A stretch of DNA of 64,000 bases from Acinetobacter sp. XH1741 (lineage in GTDB: Bacteria > Pseudomonadota > Gammaproteobacteria > Pseudomonadales > Moraxellaceae), in the NCBI RefSeq assembly GCF_041021895.1, contig NZ_CP157428.1:3224001-3288000 (forward strand), written 5' to 3'. Below are positions 55,800 to 64,000 of the stretch, one piece after another. Position 1 is the stretch's first letter. Each line of letters opens with the position of its first letter. Under the pieces are notes generated by a model that was not told the DNA's origin, did not search any database, and saw nothing but the letters and a program-made list of their open reading frames with translations. The position numbers were made by a program, and so were the translations under genes.

Positions 55800-55995
55800 A
55801 TCAGTATTAACATCTTCTCAAAGTGAAAATTGATTGATAGACATGTGCCACAAAATGCATAATGATCATTCTTTTGAAGGCTTAGCAGAGTACCCTACTG
55901 ACAATAAATGTCACATTATGTCAATGTAGAGTGTTATTTTCTGATCTATATTCATTCAAAATTTATAATTTTAAATACTTAAAATTGAGTAAGAC

Positions 55996-56406
55996 ATGAG
56001 CAATAACAATTATATTGATGAGCTTTTAACGCTCTTGGCGATGTTCGCTTTTATCTGCGTTTCATTATTGGCATTTAAATGTCGAACCATCTTCGCACTA
56101 GATCTAGAAACATCGTATGAGGTCTCTTTAAAGATTATTATCTATGTTGCTACGGCAGCCGTACTTGGCTTTCTAACACGCGATCATATTGAGTTTACAA
56201 CACAATTTTTAATTGCTGTCCCCTTCGCGTACTTTTGGTTAGAGCCAGTTCTTGACTATAAAGCCATTCAAACCATCCCAGATGTTCCGTTTTATTTGTC
56301 AGGTCATGGCCAAAGTTTGGGGCTGCTCATAGTCACTATATTCTGTTTCGCCCTGTGGGTATTTAAAGAAACAAGCTCAAATTCGCCTGAGTCTCAAAAT
56401 GTCTAA
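55996..56406 (+). CDS. Small four-helix membrane protein, copy 1
   Basis: 136 residues with about four hydrophobic segments. Shares with the next gene a spaced pattern: YVATAAVLGFLTRDHIEF, a PFAYFWLEPVLDYK helix, and SGHGQSLGLLIVTIFCFALWVF. No family recognised. It lies 237 bases after the type VI cargo operon and its terminator, so it has its own promoter. Low-GC codon use like the cargo genes. Confidence 0.7.
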   Translation: MSNNNYIDELLTLLAMFAFICVSLLAFKCRTIFALDLETSYEVSLKIIIYVATAAVLGFLTRDHIEFTTQFLIAVPFAYFWLEPVLDYKAIQTIPDVPFYLSGHGQSLGLLIVTIFCFALWVFKETSSNSPESQNV

Positions 56407-56514
56407 ATCAGGTTTTTTGGGTAATTTTATAAAGTTAAAAATGGTCAATGTACTCTATATTTTTATAATATATATTTTAAACAAATTACTTTATACCAAT
56501 TAAAAACTTTAAAA

Positions 56515-56898
56515 ATGTTTAATGTATCAAACCCAGCAAATGCCGTTGTAGTGAGCATTATTACTATTATTTCTACAGTTAGCCTTCTTATATGGAAGTT
56601 TAATTTTTATCTTGGCATAGATATTTATACCAGTGGAGAGGTGCTTTTCAAAACGTTGCTATATGCGGCCACAATAGGGCTTTTTAGCTACTATTTCCGC
56701 TATACCATTAAAATTAGTAATACAGTGATTTTATCATTACCACTTTTTTTCTTTTGTATTCGCCCTATTCTGAACTACAAAATGACGCATACGCTTGGTA
56801 GCATTCCACTGTATGCGACTTATCATGGTCAGGGCAGCATATTGCTAAGTTTAACGGTGCTGGCCTGTACGCTATGGGCTTATACTGCTCACTCTTAG
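56515..56898 (+). CDS. Small four-helix membrane protein, copy 2
   Basis: 127 residues, paralogous to the preceding gene: YAATIGLFSYYFRYTIKI, PLFFFCIRPILNYK, LGSIPLYATYHGQGSILLSLTVLACTLWAY line up with copy 1. The core LDYK/LNYK and HGQ motifs are conserved in both while much else has drifted, which points to an old tandem duplication. No family recognised. 108 AT-rich bases separate the copies. Confidence 0.7.
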   Translation: MFNVSNPANAVVVSIITIISTVSLLIWKFNFYLGIDIYTSGEVLFKTLLYAATIGLFSYYFRYTIKISNTVILSLPLFFFCIRPILNYKMTHTLGSIPLYATYHGQGSILLSLTVLACTLWAYTAHS

Positions 56899-56980
56899 CT
56901 TAAATTTTTTATATTTAATCATGTTAATTTTTATTCATTTCAACATGATAAAAATCTGTAAATAGCGCCTAAAAAGAATT

Positions 56981-57010
56981 AAAAAAAGCCCTCAGTTGAG
57001 GGCTTTTTTT
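56981..57010. terminator. Bidirectional terminator
   Basis: AAAAAAAGCCCTCA, GT, TGAGGGCTTTTTTT between the membrane protein and icd. Confidence 0.87.
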
Positions 57011-57018
57011 ATGAAAGA

Positions 57019-58275
57019 TTAATCTTCCATATGTTGAATAATGGCATCACCAAATTCCGAACAGCGCAACAAGGTTGCACCCGGCATTAAACGCTCAAAA
57101 TCGTAAGTCACCGTTTTAGCTGAAATCGCTCCTGAAATACCTTTAATAATCAGGTCAGCTGCTTCCGTCCATCCCATATCGCGAAGCATCATTTCAGCAG
57201 ATAGAATGATTGAACCCGGGTTTACTTTATCTTGTCCGGCATATTTAGGTGCTGTGCCATGCGTTGCTTCATAAACAGCAATTGCTCCACCAATATTTGC
57301 ACCCGGTGCAATACCAATTCCGCCGACTTCTGCTGCCAATGCATCAGAAATATAATCACCGTTTAAATTAAGCGTTGCAATCACTGAATAATCAGCAGGA
57401 CGCATCAAAATTTGCTGTAAGAAGGCATCTGCAATTACATCTTTAATAACGATGTCTTTACCAGTTCTAGGATTTTTAATTTTGACCCACGGCCCACCAT
57501 CAATTAGTTCTCCACCGAAACGATCTAGAGCCAATTCATACCCCCACTCTTTAAAGGCGCCTTCGGTATATTTCATAATATTTCCCTTATGAACAAGGGT
57601 TACCGATGGTTTGTCATTATCTATTGCAAACTGAATAGCCTTACGTACTAAACGCTGCGAGCCTTCTTTAGAAACAGGCTTAATCCCAATACCGCATCCT
57701 TCTGGAAAACGAATTTTGGTGACGCCCATTTCTTCTTGAAGGAACCTAATCACTTTTTTGGCTTCTTCAGAATCGGCTTTCCACTCAATACCAGCATAAA
57801 TGTCTTCTGAGTTTTCACGGAAAATAACCATGTCGGTTAATTCAGGGTGCTGAACTGGTGAAGGAACACCTTTAAACCAACGCACAGGGCGTACACACAC
57901 GTACAAGTCTAATTCTTGGCGCAAAGCCACATTCAATGAACGAATGCCACCGCCGACTGGAGTCGTTAATGGGCCTTTAATTGAAACCACAAACTCGCGA
58001 AGCGCTTCAAAGGTTTCTTCGGGCATGTAAGTGCCATAAATTTTATTGGCTTTTTCACCGCAGTACACTTCCATCCATTCGATAGAACGTTTGCCGCCAT
58101 AAGCTTTTAAAATAGCCGCATCGACAACTGTTTTCATGGTGGGCGTAATATCTACACCAATACCATCGCCTTCAATGAACGGAATAATTGGATGATTTGG
58201 TACGTTTAGTGACAGGTCTGCTTTTACTTTAATTTTATCGCCATCGGCAGGCACCACAATCTTCTGATAACCCAT
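57019..58275 (-). CDS. icd: NADP-dependent isocitrate dehydrogenase, dimeric type
   Basis: 418-residue TCA-cycle enzyme converting isocitrate to 2-oxoglutarate. Substrate/phosphorylation loop [17 protein letters not shown] contains the serine that AceK phosphorylates in E. coli (Ser113 there). [52 protein letters not shown] and [19 protein letters not shown] are all canonical. Faces rluE divergently, the same partner as in E. coli. A second, unrelated monomeric IDH gene lies 1.1 kb upstream. Confidence 0.97.
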   Translation of the reverse strand: MGYQKIVVPADGDKIKVKADLSLNVPNHPIIPFIEGDGIGVDITPTMKTVVDAAILKAYGGKRSIEWMEVYCGEKANKIYGTYMPEETFEALREFVVSIKGPLTTPVGGGIRSLNVALRQELDLYVCVRPVRWFKGVPSPVQHPELTDMVIFRENSEDIYAGIEWKADSEEAKKVIRFLQEEMGVTKIRFPEGCGIGIKPVSKEGSQRLVRKAIQFAIDNDKPSVTLVHKGNIMKYTEGAFKEWGYELALDRFGGELIDGGPWVKIKNPRTGKDIVIKDVIADAFLQQILMRPADYSVIATLNLNGDYISDALAAEVGGIGIAPGANIGGAIAVYEATHGTAPKYAGQDKVNPGSIILSAEMMLRDMGWTEAADLIIKGISGAISAKTVTYDFERLMPGATLLRCSEFGDAIIQHMED

Positions 58276-58474
58276 TGTGTCGATTCTCCCTTTTATAATA
58301 TTTAACTAACCAAACAAAAATAATTATCGATAAACAATACTTTCAACTTTTATTAACGCATAATAGCTTAATCGAATTTAATCCTTTTTGAGATTTATGT
58401 GGGAAATAAGCAAATTTCACACTTAAATATAGCTCAATGTTTTACTGCTTATTTGAAAGAAGAAGTCATTTTTT

Positions 58475-59263
58475 ATGAAAATCGTCATTCTCAACAAACC
58501 ATATGACGTTCTCTCCCAGTTTCGTAAAGACGAAGCGCACATGACGGTCTCTGACTTTATAGATGACCCGACTTTGCGTATAGCAGGTCGTCTTGATATG
58601 GACTCTGAGGGTTTAGTTTTCTTAACTGATCATGGTGGTTTGAATCAGTACATTACCAATCCAGCGAATAAAAAATACAAAACGTATTTAGTTCAAGTTG
58701 ATGGTGATGTTACTGAAGAAGCTTTAGAAAAATTACGTAAAGGCATCGAACTGAACGATGGTATGACTTTACCAGCTAAAGCGATTAAGGTAAGTGAACC
58801 TGAATGGGTATGGGACCGTGATCCTCCTGTACGTTACCGTGCCAACATTCCAACGTCTTGGATTGAGATCTCTATTTGTGAAGGTCGTAACCGCCAAGTT
58901 CGCCGCATGACCTCTGCGGTAGGTTTCCCGACTTTACGTCTCATTCGTACTAAAATCGGCTCAATTGATTTAGTTCAATTAGGGTTACAGCCGGGTGAAA
59001 CTAAAGAAATCGAACCTCTACTCTACCCTGACTTTAAAGATGTTCCGGCTGAAGAACCTTATCGTTCACGTTCTTATGTGAAAAAGCCAGGTGGTACAGG
59101 CGGTAAACCAATGGTTCGTAAAAATAAAGATGGTTCTGCGAAAAAGTCGGGTACAAAGCGTATCTGGCAAATGGATGAAAGTGAAAAGCCACGTCGTAAG
59201 ACTAACGGTACAACTCGTCCAAATACCAAAGCTCCACGTGGTCGTGGCCGCAATAGTCGATAA
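58475..59263 (+). CDS. rluE: 23S rRNA pseudouridine synthase RluE, with basic C-terminal tail
   Basis: 262 residues. Catalytic RluE/RluB motif IAGRLDMDSEGLVFLTDHG (Asp41). EGRNRQVRRMTSAVGFPTLRLIR is the family's C-terminal signature. The last ~65 residues are a Lys/Arg/Pro/Gly-rich tail that E. coli RluE (217) lacks and which may bind RNA. E. coli RluE modifies U2457. Divergent to icd, as in E. coli. Confidence 0.92.
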   Translation: MKIVILNKPYDVLSQFRKDEAHMTVSDFIDDPTLRIAGRLDMDSEGLVFLTDHGGLNQYITNPANKKYKTYLVQVDGDVTEEALEKLRKGIELNDGMTLPAKAIKVSEPEWVWDRDPPVRYRANIPTSWIEISICEGRNRQVRRMTSAVGFPTLRLIRTKIGSIDLVQLGLQPGETKEIEPLLYPDFKDVPAEEPYRSRSYVKKPGGTGGKPMVRKNKDGSAKKSGTKRIWQMDESEKPRRKTNGTTRPNTKAPRGRGRNSR

Positions 59264-59275
59264 GATTTAAACTTT

Positions 59276-59304
59276 AAAAAAGCTCACATCAGTGGGCTTT
59301 TTTA
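59276..59304 (+). terminator. Terminator after rluE
   Basis: AAAGCTCAC, ATCA, GTGGGCTTT (one wobble) then TTTTATT. Confidence 0.8.
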
Positions 59305-59320
59305 TTGGACTTTATAAAAT

Positions 59321-59350
59321 AAAAAAGCCGGTGCATAGGCACCGGCTTTA
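59321..59350 (-). terminator. Terminator after icd2
   Basis: AAGCCGGTG, 5 bases, CACCGGCTT; on the minus strand a TTTTTTATTTT tract follows. Confidence 0.87.
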
Positions 59351-59374
59351 AGCTATTTACTGACGAATCAGTAA

Positions 59375-61612
59375 TTAAGCTTGAACAGTTGAAAGCGCTG
59401 CATTAAATGTCGCACTTGGGCGCATTACTGCATTTACTTTCACTGGATCAATTGCGTAGTAACCACCGATGTCGGCTGCTTTGCCTTGTACTTGAGCAAG
59501 CTCAGCAACGATCTTTTGTTCGTTTTCAGCTAATGCTTTTGCAAGTGGAGCAAATTTAGCTTTCAACTCAGCATCTTCGTTTTGAGCAGCAAGTGCTTCA
59601 GCCCAGTAAAGAGATAAGTAGAAATGGCTACCACGGTTGTCAATCTCACCTGTACGGCGTGATGGTGACTTGCCATTATCAAGTAACTTATCTGTTGCTT
59701 CATCAAGCGTCTTCGCAAGCAACTTAGCACGAGCATTATTTTCTTTAATGCCCATTTCTTCTAAAGAAGCTGCAAGTGCAAGGAACTCACCGAGCGAATC
59801 CCAACGTAAGTGGTTTTCTTCAACAAGTTGTTGTACGTGTTTAGGTGCTGAACCGCCCGCACCAGTTTCGTACATACCACCACCCGCCATAAGCGGAACG
59901 ATAGACAACATTTTCGCAGAAGTACCAAGTTCCATAATTGGGAACAAGTCAGTTAAGTAGTCGCGTAAGATGTTACCAGTTACAGAAATTGTATCTAGGC
60001 CACGAACTACACGCTCAAGTGTGTAACGCATTGCACGTACTTGAGACATGATTTGGATATCAAGACCAGTCGTGTCATGATCTTTTAAGTACTTCTGTAC
60101 TTTCTTGATCAATTCATTTTCGTGTGGACGGTATGGGTCAAGCCAGAAGATCGCAGGCATGCCTGAGTTACGTGCACGAGTTACTGCAAGTTTTACCCAG
60201 TCACGAATCGGAGCGTCTTTCACCTGACACATACGCCAGATATCGCCTTCTTCAACATTTTGAGTCAATAACACTTCGCCAGTGTCAAGGTCAGTAATGT
60301 TTGCAATACCAGCTTCTGGAATCTCAAAAGTTTTGTCGTGAGAACCGTATTCTTCAGCTTTTTGAGCCATCAAACCAACGTTTGGTACTGTACCCATAGT
60401 CTTCGGATCGAAGTTACCATGCCATTTACAGAAATTGATCATTTCTTGGTAAATACGGGCAAATGTTGATTCAGGCATTACTGCTTTAGCATCGTATTGC
60501 TTACCATCAGCACCCCACATTTTACCACCAGCACGGATCATTGCAGGCATAGAAGCATCTACGATGATGTCGTTAGGTGAATGGAAGTTAGTGATGCCTT
60601 TTGCAGAGTCAACCATTGCAAGTGCAGGACGGTGTTCTTGGCAAGCGTGTAAGTCTTCGATGATTTCTTCACGTAATGAAGTAGGAAGAGTTTCGATTTT
60701 CTCGTATAACCCAGCCATACCGTTGTTTACGTTAATACCAAGTTCGTCGAATAACTTACCGTGTTTTTCAAAAGCGTCTTTGTAGTAGATTTTCACACAG
60801 TGACCGAAAACGATCGGGTGTGAAACTTTCATCATTGTCGCTTTTACGTGTAAAGAGAACAAAATTCCTGCTTCTTTACAATCATCAAGTTCTTTTTCAT
60901 AGAAATCACAAAGTGCTTTCTTGCTCATGAACATTGAGTCAATGATTTCGCCTTCTTGAAGCGCAACTTTTGGCTTAAGAACAATGCTCTTGCCACTGTT
61001 CGTGATAAGTTCCATTTTTACATTGCGTGCGCGGTCAAGCGTCATTGACTTTTCACCGTGGTAGAAGTCGCCTTCTTCCATGTGTGAAACGTGAGTTTGT
61101 GACCACTGTTTCCACTCGCTCATTGAGTGAGGGTGTTTTTTAGCGTAATTTTTAACGGCAGCAGGAGCACGGCGGTCAGAGTTACCCTCACGAAGAACTG
61201 GGTTTACTGCTGAACCTAGGCATTTGCCATAACGAGCTTTAATTGCTTTTTCTTCTTCATTCGCCGGGTTTTCCGGATAATCAGGAACTGCAAAACCTTT
61301 AGATTGAAGTTCTTTAATACATGCTGTCAATTGCGCAACAGAGGCACTAATATTCGGGAGTTTGATAATGTTAGTATCTGGATCTTGTGTAAGACGACCT
61401 AGCTCAGCAAGGTTGTCGGATACCTTTTGCTCTTCACTTAGGTAGTCAGCGAATTCTGCGAGCACACGTGCAGCTACAGAGATGTCACTTTTAACAATCT
61501 CGATACCTGCTGGCTTAGTAAAGGTCTCAATGATCGGCAGTAGCGAATAAGTCGCCAATAATGGCGCCTCGTCAGTCAGTGTGTAAATGATAGTTGACTT
61601 TTCACCAGCCAT
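59375..61612 (-). CDS. icd2: NADP-dependent isocitrate dehydrogenase, monomeric type
   Basis: 745-residue enzyme of the monomeric IDH family, unrelated in size to the dimeric one next to it. Opening [27 protein letters not shown] and the blocks [68 protein letters not shown] and ITGN-like [49 protein letters not shown] are diagnostic. Same reaction as Icd. Ribosome site AAGGGG just before the ATG. Confidence 0.97.
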   Translation of the reverse strand: MAGEKSTIIYTLTDEAPLLATYSLLPIIETFTKPAGIEIVKSDISVAARVLAEFADYLSEEQKVSDNLAELGRLTQDPDTNIIKLPNISASVAQLTACIKELQSKGFAVPDYPENPANEEEKAIKARYGKCLGSAVNPVLREGNSDRRAPAAVKNYAKKHPHSMSEWKQWSQTHVSHMEEGDFYHGEKSMTLDRARNVKMELITNSGKSIVLKPKVALQEGEIIDSMFMSKKALCDFYEKELDDCKEAGILFSLHVKATMMKVSHPIVFGHCVKIYYKDAFEKHGKLFDELGINVNNGMAGLYEKIETLPTSLREEIIEDLHACQEHRPALAMVDSAKGITNFHSPNDIIVDASMPAMIRAGGKMWGADGKQYDAKAVMPESTFARIYQEMINFCKWHGNFDPKTMGTVPNVGLMAQKAEEYGSHDKTFEIPEAGIANITDLDTGEVLLTQNVEEGDIWRMCQVKDAPIRDWVKLAVTRARNSGMPAIFWLDPYRPHENELIKKVQKYLKDHDTTGLDIQIMSQVRAMRYTLERVVRGLDTISVTGNILRDYLTDLFPIMELGTSAKMLSIVPLMAGGGMYETGAGGSAPKHVQQLVEENHLRWDSLGEFLALAASLEEMGIKENNARAKLLAKTLDEATDKLLDNGKSPSRRTGEIDNRGSHFYLSLYWAEALAAQNEDAELKAKFAPLAKALAENEQKIVAELAQVQGKAADIGGYYAIDPVKVNAVMRPSATFNAALSTVQA

Positions 61613-61960
61613 ATATAGCCCCTTCCGTTGAATTGAGTTTTGAGGACCGAGCTTTTGGCCCAGTGCCTACGAACCGATATGCTTAAATAAAACCCTGAGA
61701 GTATCGGCTCTCATTGGCTTTCAGTCAACGAAATATCCAGTGATAACGACATTTCGCAGCGAAATAATACATAATTTAAATCTATTGATAATAATCTTAT
61801 ACCCAACTTATGGTAATACATGTACGTTTACCAACTTTTTAGGTATAGGACATTGTTAAATTACATGAGATATCTTTCAGAGTTCTGACAAATATTATAC
61901 TTTTCATTCAAAATAAACTCAAAGATAAAGCCCATCTCAATTTTTAAAATTCACTAAAAA
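61613..61960. other. icd2 upstream region
   Basis: About 350 bases without a gene. It holds a probable promoter (separate entry), a GAGAG-TATCGG-CTCTC hairpin at 61696-61711 within the -10/leader area, and repeated CGAAAT/ATTTCG half-sites around 61729-61766. The distal half is AT-rich with nothing I can name. Confidence 0.5.
61700..61728 (-). promoter_or_regulatory. Probable sigma-70 promoter of icd2
   Basis: -35 TTGACT (61728-61723), 17-base spacer, -10 GATACT (61705-61700), about 90 bases before the icd2 ATG. The -35 hexamer matches 5 of 6 and the -10 hexamer 4 of 6 consensus bases. Confidence 0.55.
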
Positions 61961-61962
61961 GT

Positions 61963-61993
61963 AAAAAACCGATGTACGAAACATCGGTTTTTT
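61963..61993 (-). terminator. Terminator after the M61 peptidase
   Basis: AAAAAACCGATGT, ACGAA, ACATCGGTTTTTT just below the M61 stop. Confidence 0.87.
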
Positions 61994-62013
61994 ATGAATT
62001 AATTAACGGTTAT

Positions 62014-63717
62014 TCAGGCTTTTAACCATTTGTCGGCTTTATTTTGATCTTCAATCACAAGCTCAACTTCAGTTAAGTTGATGCTGTCACTTGTAACCTC
62101 AAACGACAACAACTCATCACGGCGGAACGCCAAGACTGAGTAAGTGCCCTTTTGTTTGGCATATTTTTCAATCAATTTAGTGGATGCTTTTAATCCATCA
62201 ATTGCAATAATGACATCATTGGCAGAAATACCAGCTTTTGCCCCCGCTCCTTCACGGTGAGCATGTTGTACCAACACACCTTCAGGTTTATCAGTTAGTT
62301 TTAAGCCATAAGCCAAAGTCTTGTCATTTTTGAACGTATAACTTAAACCAAACTCAGGAAGTAACTGGTCAAGTGGTAGCTCTTCAGTGGTATTAATCAA
62401 ATGATTGATTTGCTCAACCCAGCTATCGCCAGTTAACTCTTCACACAAATCAAAAACGGTACGCTCATTAACCTGAATACCGTTTTGCGTGTTTTCATAT
62501 AATCTACGCATTAAGGCATCAAGACTCGAACCACGTAAACGTAAGCCTAAATCTAAACATAAGGCAACCAGTGCACCTTTGTTGTAATAGCTTGTACCGG
62601 CATTATTGGTGTTTTCATCTGGACGATAAAACTTAATCCATGCATCAAAACTTGACTCTGCGACTGTCTGAACAAAACGGCCCGGATTTTGTAAATAACG
62701 ATCAATCTGTGATTTCAATAAATCTAAATAAGACTTTTGAGAGATCACACCGCTACGTAATAAAATCAAGTCATCATAATATGAAGTAAAACCTTCAAAA
62801 ATCCAAAGTAGCGAGGTGTAACCCTCTGTATGCAAATTATAATTTGCAAAATTTTCCGGACGGATAAACTTCACCAACCACGAATGAAAATATTCATGGC
62901 TACATAATCCTAAGAAACGTTGATAGTCTTTCGAAGGTTCAGTAGGTTCATTCGATTTCGGTAAATCATCACGTGGTGTAATCAGACTCGTGCTGTTGCA
63001 ATGCTCTAGCCCACCATAACTACTTCCTGTTGCCATCGTCATAAAGGTATAGTTTTTAAATGGCGCTGAACCAAACATCTCAATTTCGGCTGCACAAATT
63101 TTTTCAATGTCTGCTTTTAAACGATCAATGTTGGTCGAGTGCGTACCCGAAATTGCAAATTCATGGGCAATTCCATGCGCTTCAAAGCTAAAACGTGTTT
63201 GATCAGCCAGTTCAAATGGACTATCAATGAGTTGATCATAATGATCGGCTTTTAACGTAAAACGTCCTTTGACTAAGCTTTTTGAAGCTAAACCAGTTGC
63301 TAATTGGAAGTGTTTTAATTCATCAGGCAAAAAGATTTCTAATTCACAAGCTGACTGTTCTTGGCCTTCTAAACCTAAACATACACAAGCAGGGTTAATA
63401 TAGAGACGTGTTTGGTCTACATAAGCACCGCGTACCGACAAGTCATATGCATAAACATCGTATTCGACAGTAATTAACTCATGATCCGTGTTAAATAAAC
63501 GCCAGCGATTTTTTTCAGTCTTTTTAATATTGAGCATACGTCCAGCTTCATCATAGGCTTTTACTGCCTCGATGTGCTTGGCAAACTCACGAATTAAATA
63601 GCTGCCAGGAATCCACGTTGGTAACCATAGTTCCTGATTTGGATTCGCTAAAAAGCGAACTGTGACGTGAACAAGGTGCTGTTTGTAATCATCGAACTCA
63701 ATTTGATAATGCAACAT
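62014..63717 (-). CDS. M61-family (glycyl aminopeptidase) metallopeptidase with PDZ domain
   Basis: 567 residues. N-terminal beta-sandwich (about 1-190) as in M61. Zinc motif HEYFH in LGLCSHEYFHSWLVKFIRPE (about residues 270-274). GFTSYYDDLILLRSG about 40 residues later supplies the third ligand (Glu of FEGFTSYYDD). PDZ-like region near the end (VLVQHAHREGAGAKAGISANDVIIAIDGLKAS). No signal peptide, so cytoplasmic by appearance. Substrate unknown. Single gene. Confidence 0.9.
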   Translation of the reverse strand: MLHYQIEFDDYKQHLVHVTVRFLANPNQELWLPTWIPGSYLIREFAKHIEAVKAYDEAGRMLNIKKTEKNRWRLFNTDHELITVEYDVYAYDLSVRGAYVDQTRLYINPACVCLGLEGQEQSACELEIFLPDELKHFQLATGLASKSLVKGRFTLKADHYDQLIDSPFELADQTRFSFEAHGIAHEFAISGTHSTNIDRLKADIEKICAAEIEMFGSAPFKNYTFMTMATGSSYGGLEHCNSTSLITPRDDLPKSNEPTEPSKDYQRFLGLCSHEYFHSWLVKFIRPENFANYNLHTEGYTSLLWIFEGFTSYYDDLILLRSGVISQKSYLDLLKSQIDRYLQNPGRFVQTVAESSFDAWIKFYRPDENTNNAGTSYYNKGALVALCLDLGLRLRGSSLDALMRRLYENTQNGIQVNERTVFDLCEELTGDSWVEQINHLINTTEELPLDQLLPEFGLSYTFKNDKTLAYGLKLTDKPEGVLVQHAHREGAGAKAGISANDVIIAIDGLKASTKLIEKYAKQKGTYSVLAFRRDELLSFEVTSDSINLTEVELVIEDQNKADKWLKA

Positions 63718-63889
63718 AAATTCTTCAATTTAAAAATAAGAACGGTTTCACATTAGATTATCACTTTTTTGTATCCGCTTGCGTAGATGTATTTTTTGGC
63801 AACAATTCACACTAGCCTTCTACAAAAAAAAGGCATAGCATGCTGGGCATCTGTGTTCCGTATTTGCCAGTAAACGTCAAGGTCACCTA

Positions 63890-64000
63890 GTGAAATTCTT
63901 CCTATCTCTTTTTACGCTGTTTAGTATTTTCTGTACTACTGTTACCAATGCTGCTCTTCTTAATATTGCACCTGAAAGTGTTGAAGCCGCCGCATGGACT
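63890..64000 (+). CDS. N-terminus of a secreted protein, probably a D-Ala-D-Ala carboxypeptidase (truncated by window)
   Basis: 37 codons visible from a GTG at 63890, with AAGG 8 bases upstream. Signal peptide MKFFLSLFTLFSIFCTTVTNA, then ALLNIAPESVEAAAWT. The mature start, ending in an AxxWT segment, fits the opening of PBP5/6-type carboxypeptidases, but no catalytic motif is inside the window. The product cannot be settled from this piece alone. Confidence 0.5.
   Translation, partial: MKFFLSLFTLFSIFCTTVTNAALLNIAPESVEAAAWT

Noticed and set aside
51485..56898. Prophage or integrated element at the accessory region
   Set aside because: No integrase, transposase, direct-repeat ends or tRNA target seen; only cargo-type genes and a possible structured RNA.
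63840..63890. 16-codon ORF ending just before the last partial gene
   Set aside because: Could be a leader peptide, but there is no ribosome site, no repeated regulatory codons and no attenuator structure in view.

Overview
The window is chromosomal DNA of an Acinetobacter, most likely from the calcoaceticus-baumannii complex. The reasons are the low GC content and the gene set: the dat-ddc 1,3-diaminopropane operon, a BapA-prefix/Ig-repeat adhesin, a desaturase-reductase pair divergent from a FabR/DesT-like repressor, and dimeric plus monomeric isocitrate dehydrogenases side by side. Both ends cut a gene: an NlpD-like lipoprotein on the left and a probable D-Ala-D-Ala carboxypeptidase on the right. 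I saw no tRNA, rRNA, insertion sequence, integrase or CRISPR array.

Layout. 0-9 kb: nlpD-surE; two small secreted paralogues; dacC (PBP5/6-type); a gamma-carbonic anhydrase; the housekeeping run nudJ-mnmA-hflD-purB; a YjdF-like membrane protein. 9-18 kb: the adhesin, a cytochrome b561-type protein, a SohB-type peptidase and the operon pstS-pstC-pstA-pstB, with a triple Pho-box half-site upstream and an internal terminator after pstS. 18.5-24 kb: an aromatic amino-acid catabolic group (aroP, ipdC, Lrp-family regulator, aldehyde dehydrogenase) sharing a candidate operator. 24-27 kb: dat-ddc. 27.6-34 kb: SIMPLE-domain protein; TetR/DUF4442 divergent pair; desaturase and reductase with FabR-like repressor; AI-2E-family permease. 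33.9-40.9 kb: rapA, rluA, a degenerate EntB-like protein, hemL, thiE, DUF962. 41-51 kb: CYTH-CHAD protein, M16 protease, PhzF, TcyP, LysR, and an MFS transporter with a 41-residue microprotein.

51.5-57 kb is the accessory stretch. It holds a lone TetR gene; about 590 bp without a gene containing a dense nested set of inverted repeats that looks like a structured RNA; a protein resembling the N-terminal part of a proteasome beta/HslV-type Ntn-hydrolase fold; a compact type VI secretion cargo operon (66-residue VgrG-tail protein, DUF4123 adaptor, 115-residue unknown, Tox-REase-5 nuclease, Imm52-like immunity protein); and two tandem paralogous small membrane proteins. The operon order matches what I recall of the Pseudomonas aeruginosa TseT locus, except that a bare VgrG tail replaces the PAAR gene. 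This is the most novel-looking part of the window.

57-64 kb: icd (dimeric), rluE divergent from it, monomeric icd2, an M61 aminopeptidase-like protein and the start of a probable PBP. In E. coli icd, rluE, nudJ, mnmA, hflD and purB are contiguous. Here the block is split into two halves about 50 kb apart.
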